A stretch of DNA of 13,541 bases from Chrysochromulina tobinii. Lineage: Eukaryota; Haptophyta; Prymnesiales; Chrysochromulinaceae. The translations under genes were made by a program, and so were the position numbers. Each line of letters begins with the position of its first letter. Position 1 is the stretch's first letter. The notes beneath the pieces were generated by a model. That model was not told the DNA's origin and did no database searches. It saw nothing but the letters and a program-made list of their open reading frames with translations. The stretch covers positions 1 through 13,541 of the forward strand of contig JWZX01002161.1 of the NCBI GenBank assembly GCA_001275005.1, in the 5' to 3' direction. Positions 6,987 to 13,459 of this stretch are shown here, one piece after another.

Positions 6987-9900
6987 ATGCCGCCGCGCGG
7001 CAAGGGCAAGCAGAAGGCCGAGCCGGATGCGGACGTGGAGGACGAAGCGCCAGCCGCCAAGAAACCCAAGGGCAAGCAGAAGGCCGAGCCGGATGCGGAC
7101 GTGGAGGACGAAGCGCCTGCCGCCAAGAAACCCAAGGGCAAGCAGAAGGCCGAGCCGGATGCGGACGTGGAGGACGAAGCGCCTGCCGCCAAGAAGACCA
7201 AGCCCGAGAAGGTGAAGAAGAAGCCCATGCGCCGGCCGGACCACGGTAAGCGCACCGCCCGCCCTTCCTGCCCTGCCGCCGCACCAGTCACTGAAGCGCC
7301 CTTTCCCTGATTCAGGCGAGGCCATCTACTGCGTAGAGTATGCGGTCTCCAATCGCTCGACGTGCAAGGAGTGCGGCGAGAAGATTGAGCAGGGCTTCGT
7401 GCGCCTGGGGCTCGCGGTTCCTGGCAAGGGCGACTGGGACGACATCTCGTGGCGCCACCCCAAGTGCTTCATGGAGCCGCTCGAAGTGTCCGAGGAGGAG
7501 ACGCTCACCGCCGCATCGCAGATCGAACGCTACGAAGACCTGGAGGAGAAGGATCAGAAGATGATCGATACGTGGTTTGCCCAGGCAAGCAAGATGCCGC
7601 AAAAGGAGCGCGCCGTGCTCGAAACCGCCGCTGAGGCTGCCGCTGAGGACGGCGGGCGGTCGCTGCTGGGCACGCTGCTGCAGGGCGCGTCGTTCAAGGA
7701 GCGGGAGCAGCTCGGCAGCCTCGGCGCCCGCTTCGACTACCGGAGCAAGACCTGGTTCGTGCCTTACGGCAAGGATGCGGCCCCATTCGCCAAGTGGCTC
7801 GGTGCTGGCGCTGCCGCCGCGATCGCGGCGCACGCGGCTGCTTCGGCGGAGGGAGGTACCGGCAGTTCGGGCGCGGGTGGCTCGCAGGACGTGCCGATGC
7901 CGGACGCCCCTTTGGAGGTTCGTCAAATTCGCCCGACGATCGCGCCCGAGGCGGTGGCGAAGATGTCGATGGGTGCGCTCGCTCTCGCAAGCTGCCTGCC
8001 TGCTGTGAAGCTGCTGTGAAGCTGCTGTGAAGCGGCTGTGAAGCGGCTGTGAAGCGGCTGTGAAGCGGCCTGCCCCACGCGTGCGCCGTGTGCGTGCTCA
8101 CTTTGTGCGTGTGCGTGCGATCTCCGCAGGCGAGCTCAAGGAGGAGCTGAGCGCACGAGGGCTCGGCACGAGCGGCAAGAAGGCTGAGCTTGTGGGGAAG
8201 CTCAGGGAGGCGCTCGAGAACCCTCCGGCAGCGCCCGATGCGCCCACGACGGCGCCCGACGCGCCCACGACGGCGCCCGACGCGCCCACGAACGAGAGCG
8301 GCCGCCGCGTCGATCGTGCCGTGCCCGGAGGCGCGCAGTACGCCGTGTACGAGGACTACGACGTCAAGCTCTCGGAATCGTCCCTAGTGGACGGCGCCAA
8401 CGTGAACAAGTACTACTTTATCCAGGTGCTCCAGAAGCAAGGCGGGACCTTCGCTACGTACTTCAAGTACGGCAAGATTGGCGAGACGGAGTACGGCGAT
8501 AAGCTCGACGGCCCGTTTGAGAGCGCGGCCGAAGCTATCCAGAGCTTCGAGGCCAAGTTCCACGAGAAGACGCGTGGCAAGAAGGACAAGTCACCCAAGG
8601 AGGCGGCATGGGCCGCGTACAAGGCAGGCCAGTTTGAGAAGCGTGACGGCTACTACGGCGTCATCGAGACCAAGGTGGGCGAACCGGGCGGCGCGGGCGG
8701 CGGCGCCGACGACTGGCAGAAGAATCTCGACGACAAGCAGATTGAGAAGGGCAAGGCCGCGCTCGCCGCGATTAAGAGTGCGCTGAGCGATGAGGACAAG
8801 GCGCTCGATACGGCGCTGATCGCCAAGCTGTCGACCGAATACTATCGAGCGATCCCCACCTCTTCGGGGCGCAAGGCTCCGCCACCCCTCGACTCCCTCG
8901 CCGTCGTCGGCGAGAAGGAGCACCAGCTTGAGTTTTGGTTGCGAATGGGCTTTGGTGCGAGTGCCATGGAGAGTGCCCCGGAGTGCCCACCGATGGCCAC
9001 TGACTGACTGGCACCGACTGGCTGCCATGGATCGCCAACGTTTGCCACCGATGGCCACTCATGTCCGCGCCTCTGATTAGCTCATGTCCGTGCCTCTGAT
9101 TAGCCTCTGATTAGCCTCTGATTAGACTCTGATTAGGGATGGCCACTCAGGTCCGTGCCTCCCCGCCGTCCTGCTGCCGGTCCCCACCGTCCCCACCGTC
9201 CTGCCGTCCCCACCGTCCTGCTGCCGCAGAGGAGACCGGTACGATAGTCGACAATCCGCTCGGGGGGCTGTGGGATCTGGCGCTCCCTCCGACGCTCAAG
9301 GAGGCTTGCTTGCCCTACGGCGTCTCGGATCTCGGCTCGATCTCGTCGAGCGTCGCGCGCGGGAAAGTGCTCGCGAAGAGCAGGGCAGGTGGGCCGATCA
9401 AGTCGATGAGCGCCGACAAGTACGGAGCGATCGTGCTCTACACGGGCAACTCGATCTACCGTGAGCTCAATAGGGCGCTGCGTGAGGTCCACGCCGAGGT
9501 GCCCAAGTACCTGCGCTACCTTCGCCTCCTCTTCGAGGCGATGGATGCGATGCCGACCAGATCGGTACGGCTCTGGCGCGGCATCGCCGCCGACCTGTAC
9601 GACGAGTACGAGCCTGGAAAGGTGATCACGTGGTGGTCGGTCTCCTCCACAACCGCCGACGAGAGCGTCGCACGTGGCTTCATGTCGCAGCTCGGCGGCG
9701 TCGCTTCGCTCATCATCCTCGACACCAAGTCCGCACTCGACATCACGCCGCTCTCCGTCTATCCAAAGGAAAAGGAAAGCCTGTTGGCCCCCGGCACGCG
9801 TCTCAAGGTGCACCATCCTGCTGCGGCCCAGCCCTCTCCCATAGCTGCCTCCGTCCGCCCCCCCTTCTCGCTCCCAAATCCCTCTCCAAAGCCCTTTCCA

Positions 9901-10437
9901 CAGCCCTCTCCACAGCAGTCTCCACAGCCCTCTCCACAGCCCTCTCCACAGCAGTCGCGCAACCCTCTCGTCTCCACTCACGCTGAGCCTCCACACCTCC
10001 ATACCTCCACACCTCAGGTGCTCTCACGCACACGCCACGGCAATATCAACGAGATCCACGTGGAAGAGATCGACACCGCCGTAGAGCCGCGCCCCGCGCA
10101 TGCGCTCGTCGCCGCGCCTGAGCCGAGCGCCGTCGCGGGCGCGAGCGCGGACGAGGAGGCCGAGCACCCTTACTCGCGCTTCAGCGTGGAGGCGGCCAAG
10201 TCGAATCGTTCGACGTGCAAGGGCTGCGGCCTCAAGATTGACAAGGGCGAGGTGCGGATCGGGTGCGAGCTTGAGGATCTGGACGGCGAGTTTGGCGGGC
10301 ACGCCATCACGCAGTGGCGCCATGTACACTGTGTCCAGCCGTCGTGGGTCAAGCTCGACGAGCTCGACGGCCTGGGATCCCTCAACAAGGCAGGCAAGAC
10401 GAGCATCGAGGCCTGGCACAAGCCGAACAAGAAGTAA
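6987..10437 (+). CDS. PARP1-like DNA-break-sensor scaffold fused to an R-S-E ADP-ribosyltransferase; five exons
   Basis: Exons 6987-7245, 7316-7972, 8130-8954, 9230-9807 and 10018-10437 give 2739 nt, 912 residues. Order: three 22-residue charged, Lys-rich repeats with basic nuclear-signal-like patches (7-72); zf-PARP 1 (90-138; C103, C106, H134, C137); DUF5710-like module (214-248; LGARFDYRSKTWFVPYG); SAP domain completed at the exon 2/3 junction (304-333); WGR domain (377-464), core Y-G-K instead of W-G-R; C-terminal half of the PARP helical domain (506-580; LSTEYYRAIP, KAPPPL); ART domain (581-792) with R697 (LWRGI), S719/S720 (WWSVSSTT) and E761-K-E763 (ExE before SLLAPGTRLK); zf-PARP 2 (825-885; C840, C843, H875, C878). 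PARP-type fingers and WGR bind DNA breaks. R-S-ExE enzymes transfer single ADP-ribose units from NAD+, commonly to arginine. No H-Y-E PARP catalytic domain is present. Inferred role: DNA-damage-responsive mono-ADP-ribosylation in the nucleus. Domains are confident; the joining of exons 3 and 4 is predicted. Confidence 0.85.
7005..7202 (+). repeat. 66-bp in-frame minisatellite, three copies
   Basis: Three nearly identical 66-bp units start at 7005, 7071 and 7137; they differ at only a few bases (gcgcca/gcgcct; the last ends in aagaccaag). Each encodes GKQKAEPDADVEDEAPAA plus KKPK or KKTK, alternating basic and acidic patches. This is the disordered N terminus of the PARP-like protein. Confidence 0.9.
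7246..7315 (+). other. intron 1 of the PARP-like gene (70 nt)
   Basis: Donor CACG|GTAAGC, pyrimidine-rich 3' end (cgccctttccctgattcag) and acceptor CAG|GCGAG. Removal joins in phase 1 and opens directly into the first PARP zinc finger, which has no other in-frame N-terminal connection. Confidence 0.9.
7973..8129 (+). other. intron 2 of the PARP-like gene (157 nt)
   Basis: Donor ATGG|GTGCGC and acceptor TCTCCGCAG|GCGAG, phase 1. Splicing yields KMSMGELKEELSARGLG, a complete SAP-domain start that neither exon encodes alone. The intron contains an 11-bp repeat with TGA stops in all frames. Confidence 0.88.
8001..8068 (+). repeat. 11-bp tandem repeat inside intron 2
   Basis: About six copies of tgaagcggctg/tgaagctgctg. 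Because 11 is not a multiple of three, the TGA falls in every frame in turn, so the tract cannot be coding; this supports the intron call. Confidence 0.85.
8955..9229 (+). other. intron 3 of the PARP-like gene (275 nt)
   Basis: Donor TTTG|GTGCGA (same type as intron 2), a long C/T-rich tract at 9160-9227 and acceptor CTGCCGCAG|AGGAG, phase 1. It joins the end of the PARP helical domain to the start of the ART domain. It holds two repeat tracts and several copies of gatggccact. An ATG at 9139 lies inside it and could mimic a separate gene start. Confidence 0.78.
9070..9136 (+). repeat. 11-bp tandem repeat cctctgattag inside intron 3
   Basis: One copy at 9070, then four in tandem at 9093, 9104, 9115 and 9126 (the last starting actct). 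A second tract of ccgtccccac-like units fills 9178-9220 and supplies the polypyrimidine tract of the intron. Confidence 0.85.
9808..10017 (+). other. intron 4 of the PARP-like gene (210 nt, in frame and stop-free)
   Basis: Donor CAAG|GTGCAC and acceptor ACCTCAG|GTGCTC, phase 0. Splicing restores APGTRLK-VLSRTRHGNINEIHV, the normal end of an ART fold, where the unspliced frame would insert 70 Pro/Ser/Gln-rich residues. Because its length is a multiple of three with no stop, retention or alternative acceptors would keep the frame. Confidence 0.8.
9884..9954 (+). repeat. 12-bp tandem repeat of acceptor-like units in intron 4
   Basis: Units of ccctctccacag or close variants end in CAG at 9903, 9915, 9927, 9939 and 9951, exactly 12 nt apart. 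Each is a short pyrimidine tract plus CAG, and every one is in frame with the 9808 donor. Two further CAGs follow at 9918 and 9954. Confidence 0.85.
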
Positions 10438-10490
10438 GCTTGGCGGGCGGCAAGCGGGGGCGCAAGAGAGACGAGCAGCGGGGACGGCGA

Positions 10491-10560
10491 AACCGACGAA
10501 ACTGGGGATGGCTCTCGACGAAACCGACGAAACCGACGAAACTGGGGATGGCTCTCGACG
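10491..10560 (+). repeat. 40-bp direct repeat downstream of the PARP-like stop
   Basis: A block beginning aaccgacgaaactggggatg at 10491 returns at 10531 without change for 30 bp. The spacer between the two copies is itself made of the repeat's own aaaccgacg motif. The tract starts 54 bp after the stop codon and is likely in the 3' UTR. Confidence 0.8.
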
Positions 10561-11090
10561 AAACCTGGAATGTCTCTCTGACTTCTCGCGCTGTATACCG
10601 GGCTATCGCGACGACGTGGAGTACGGTGTCGAGGGGGTGGCGGGCGGGGTGCAATGTTCTTGACGTGACGTGACTTCGTCAATCTCGAGACGATCGTGAC
10701 TTCGAGGTGAGGTCGACATGGAGGTTGAACGTCGATCTCGTCTCGCGGTAACCGTATTCCGTGCTCTCCGAGGGCCCCCGTCTCGCGGGCGAAACTCGAG
10801 TACAGAAGACCATAGATAACCCCCGTACGTCGTACGTCGCCGGGTGCGCTCACAGGCGAGGGGGTGTGTTCCGTGTCGTGTTACGAACCTTTGTTTTTTG
10901 TTACCGACCGGCACGGGCCACGGGGTACCCCACCCCCTCCTGGCTCCTCCGGTCTCACTCCGGTCCACCGGCCGTCGCTAATCATGCTGATGCTCCCGAA
11001 TATGAAATATCTAGCGCAGCGGGCAGGCACCCACGACCCAGCTCCCAGGCTCAAACCTCAACGTCACGCGGTCACACACTTTGGGATGAT

Positions 11091-11137
11091 TATAAAATAT
11101 AAAAACCAGCACCGAGAGCTGGCCGAGGGCCGGCTCT
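11091..11137 (+). other. TATA-like block followed by a 10-bp hairpin
   Basis: TATAAAATATAAAAA (11091-11105) stands out in GC-rich DNA. Ten bases on, agagctggcc and ggccggctct (11115-11124 and 11128-11137) pair over a 3-nt loop with one G-U pair. It could be a promoter plus the 5' end of a small RNA, or an unrelated A/T block and palindrome. No RNA family recognised. Confidence 0.3.
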
Positions 11138-11509
11138 GAGAACAGACCACATCACCGATCCCGCCTACTCCCCCCAGCCTGCTCAGGCACACCCACTCCC
11201 CACCTTTCCTGTCCGCTGTTTGCATCAGCTACACCGGTATGCTCCGACCCCCTTTTCCCCATATCTGTCCGCCATCGGCACGGTGGCAATATGCTTGATG
11301 GCAGGCGTTTTCGCGACGGCCCCGTCTCCCCCCCCACCGTTGCTCTCCCCCCCCCTCGTTAACCCTCGAGCTGTGTGCACCGCTTACAGGTGGTCCTTGC
11401 CATGTGCATCTCGATGGAGACCTCACGGTGACCGTCCGAAACGTCTGGTTTGGGATGGTCGTGGTCGGGATGGCTTTCCCGAGGGTCGGTATGCTGGTGT
11501 ACTGCGGGC

Positions 11510-13459
11510 TCAGATTGCGTCCTTCATCTCGACGCCGGTCGTGGCCGAGGCCTGCGCCACCGGGTTGGCGATGGTCGTGGTCGGGATGGCTCTCACGATG
11601 GTGCTCGCCTTTTTCCCCTTGATCTTCTTGTACATGAAGACCACGCAGCAGACGGCCAACACGACGATGACGCTCGCGCCCACCGCTACGCCGATGATGA
11701 TCCCCTGCGTGGAGTTGTCCGTGGTCGTGGGGGGAGCCGCCGAGGGGGCGATCTCCGTTTTCACCGTGGGAGCGGACACAATGGTCGCCTGCTGAAGGAC
11801 AGGCAAGGAGGTGGCTTGCAAGACGGCTCGGAGGGCGGCGGTCGAGGCCATCATGCCGGTAGCCGGGTTGGTGATCGCGGCCTGGACGGTCGCGGCCGCA
11901 GCCGTGCTGTACGTGGCGATCAACGACCGGACGTTCACCGAGGCGGCCGTGATTTCAATCGTCACGTCCGCCGGCGGAACGCGCGCATTGGCAGCGACGG
12001 CGTTTCGGAGCGCCGTTCGCTCGGCGTCGCCATACTGGTCGACGGTGCCCGAGAGCATGAACGTGACCACGACCGTCGCAGCGAGCGGCGGCGGCGGCGG
12101 CGGCGCGTTGAAGCAGATGATGAAGCCTCCGCGATTGCCGGAATTGTCGGTCGACCAAGTAAGCCGCGTGCCCGCAGGCGCCGCATTGATGTTGGGCATG
12201 ACGTTAAAAGCTGCGGTTCCCGACGTGGTACCGGGGCAGTACCCGTTCAGGGCGCAATTGGCACAACTCGGGTCGGGTGCTCCGGGCGCCCCGGGGCAAA
12301 TGCCGGGAGCGTACCCCGAAGCAGTGACATCATTCATGGGCGGGGCCCTCGTGGTGGCCGGGTAGGTGATCCTCATATAGTCCCAATTGGCTTCGACGTC
12401 GTAGAACACGGCCGAGATGGCTGCCGGGGCGGTCGTCTGGATGGTGCACAGCTCCCTGTTACCATGAGTACCGTCGCCATCCCACACGCACTGGCCTGGG
12501 CCTCGGCCAGTAGCCGAGTGGTTCGTCGTGTGGCAGAACTGTTGGCCCGAGGTCACGCAGAAGAGCTGGCCGCAGTCATAAGGGGCGGCCGGCGGTGACG
12601 GCGGTCTCGGCGGGGGCGAGGGCGAGGGCGGCGGTCTCGGCGGGGGCGGCGGACGGCGCGGCGGGGGCGGCCGCCTCGGCGGGGGCGAGGGCGAGGGCGG
12701 CGGCCTCGGCGGGGGCGACGGGGGCGGCCTTCTGGGTGGCACGGGAGGCGGCGATGGGGGCCGAGGAGGCGCCGGAGGAGGTGATGGCGGGAACGGCACG
12801 ATCGCGTCGAAGCAGATGATGAAGCCGCCGTTATTCAAGGAAGAGTCGGTCGACCAGGTCAGCCGCGTGCCCGCAGGCGCCGCGCTGATGTTGGGCATGG
12901 CGTTGAAAGCTGCGGTTCCCGTTTGGGTACCGGGGCAGGAACCACCAACGCAATTGGCACAACTCGGTCCGGGTGCTCCGGGCGCCCCGGGGCAAATGGC
13001 GGGAGCGTACCCCGAGGCCGAGTTATAGTTTATGGGCGGGGCCGAGCTTGTGGCCGGGTAGGTGATCCTCATATAGTCCCAATTGGCTTCGACTTCGTAG
13101 AACACGGCCGAGATGGCCGCCGGGTAGATCGTCTGGATGGTGCATCGCTCGTTGTTGCCGTGATCACCGTCGCCATCCCACACGCACTGCCTAGGGCCTC
13201 GGCCAGTAGCCGAGGGCGGCGCCGTTTGGCAGAACTGTTGGCCCGAGGTCACGCAGAAGAGCTGGCCGCAGTCATAAGGGGCGGCCGGCGGTGACGGCGG
13301 GGGCGGCGGACGGCGCGGCGGGGGCGGACGGCGCGGCGGGGGCGGCGCCGTCGGCGAGAGAGCGCGGCGGCAGAGGCACCAGGGAGAGCTTGATCCCAGG
13401 CCGCATAGGCCCGTGTTGGTGCCGGCGTTGAAGTACGGCACGCGCGTCCCTACCTCGCC
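11510..13459 (-). CDS. type I surface protein: two CUB-like modules, Pro-rich linker, SEA-like domain, TM (5' partial)
   Basis: The visible last exon encodes 649 residues. A Pro/Arg-rich segment (39-60) leads to module 1 (64-217) with ten cysteines and the CUB-like pattern YEVEANWDYMRI ... TRLTWSTDSS ... GGFIICF. A 70-residue Pro/Ser/Arg linker (222-292), resembling algal hydroxyproline-rich linkers, leads to module 2 (296-450), whose ten cysteines match. A SEA-like region (461-530; VVVTFMLSGTVDQYG ... VTIEITAASVNV) and a Thr/Ala-rich stalk precede one membrane helix (586-609; GIIIGVAVGASVIVVL), a KKIKGKK stop-transfer and a 37-residue tail. Expected topology puts the modules outside the cell; adhesion or ligand binding is plausible but unproven. 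The exon starts at 13459 after a clear acceptor, so signal peptide and start codon lie beyond the window. The GTG at 13492 is intronic, not a start. Confidence 0.8.
   Translation of the reverse strand, partial: GEVGTRVPYFNAGTNTGLCGLGSSSPWCLCRRALSPTAPPPPRRPPPPRRPPPPPSPPAAPYDCGQLFCVTSGQQFCQTAPPSATGRGPRQCVWDGDGDHGNNERCTIQTIYPAAISAVFYEVEANWDYMRITYPATSSAPPINYNSASGYAPAICPGAPGAPGPSCANCVGGSCPGTQTGTAAFNAMPNISAAPAGTRLTWSTDSSLNNGGFIICFDAIVPFPPSPPPAPPRPPSPPPVPPRRPPPSPPPRPPPSPSPPPRRPPPPRRPPPPPRPPPSPSPPPRPPSPPAAPYDCGQLFCVTSGQQFCHTTNHSATGRGPGQCVWDGDGTHGNRELCTIQTTAPAAISAVFYDVEANWDYMRITYPATTRAPPMNDVTASGYAPGICPGAPGAPDPSCANCALNGYCPGTTSGTAAFNVMPNINAAPAGTRLTWSTDNSGNRGGFIICFNAPPPPPPLAATVVVTFMLSGTVDQYGDAERTALRNAVAANARVPPADVTIEITAASVNVRSLIATYSTAAAATVQAAITNPATGMMASTAALRAVLQATSLPVLQQATIVSAPTVKTEIAPSAAPPTTTDNSTQGIIIGVAVGASVIVVLAVCCVVFMYKKIKGKKASTIVRAIPTTTIANPVAQASATTGVEMKDAI
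12112..13296 (-). repeat. internal gene duplication (696-699 bp offset) of the CUB-like module
   Basis: The stretch 12112-12600 matches 12811-13296 with long identical runs; for example ggtgatcctc lies at 12365 and 13061. The offset is 696 bp, becoming 699 bp after one codon indel near the seventh to ninth cysteines. The DNA identity is high enough to suggest a recent duplication or ongoing gene conversion. Confidence 0.85.

Larger units (their letters stand above)
10438..11509. other. non-coding interval between convergent genes
   Basis: This 1.07-kb stretch separates the 3' end of the PARP-like gene from the 3' end of the surface-protein gene. No frame in it has domain-like composition. 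Visible items are the 40-bp repeat, an A/T-rich block at 11091-11105, a hairpin at 11115-11137, and C-runs at about 11328-11358. No tRNA or rRNA seen. Confidence 0.5.

Noticed and set aside
8060-9007. A separate SAP-WGR gene starting at the ATG at 8060
   Set aside because: The N-terminal 23 residues come from intron 2 sequence, and splicing 7972 to 8130 gives a better SAP domain and keeps phase. The C-terminal residues after 8954 come from intron 3.
8001-9136. CRISPR-like array suggested by short repeats
   Set aside because: The repeats are 11-12 bp head-to-tail units without unique spacers and lie in introns of a eukaryotic gene.
9139-10437. A separate gene starting at the ATG at 9139 (ART + zf-PARP only)
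   Set aside because: Residues from 9139 to 9229 are Pro/Ser/Cys low-complexity encoded by a polypyrimidine repeat, which looks like intron. The acceptor at 9229 joins in the right phase to the preceding exon. Not fully excluded; cDNA would decide.
11450-12598. 382-codon plus-strand open frame antisense to the surface-protein gene
   Set aside because: Its composition (Arg/Gly/His/Asp-rich, repetitive) is that expected of an antisense frame of GC-rich coding DNA. The opposite strand has clear domains, a membrane helix and matching cysteines.
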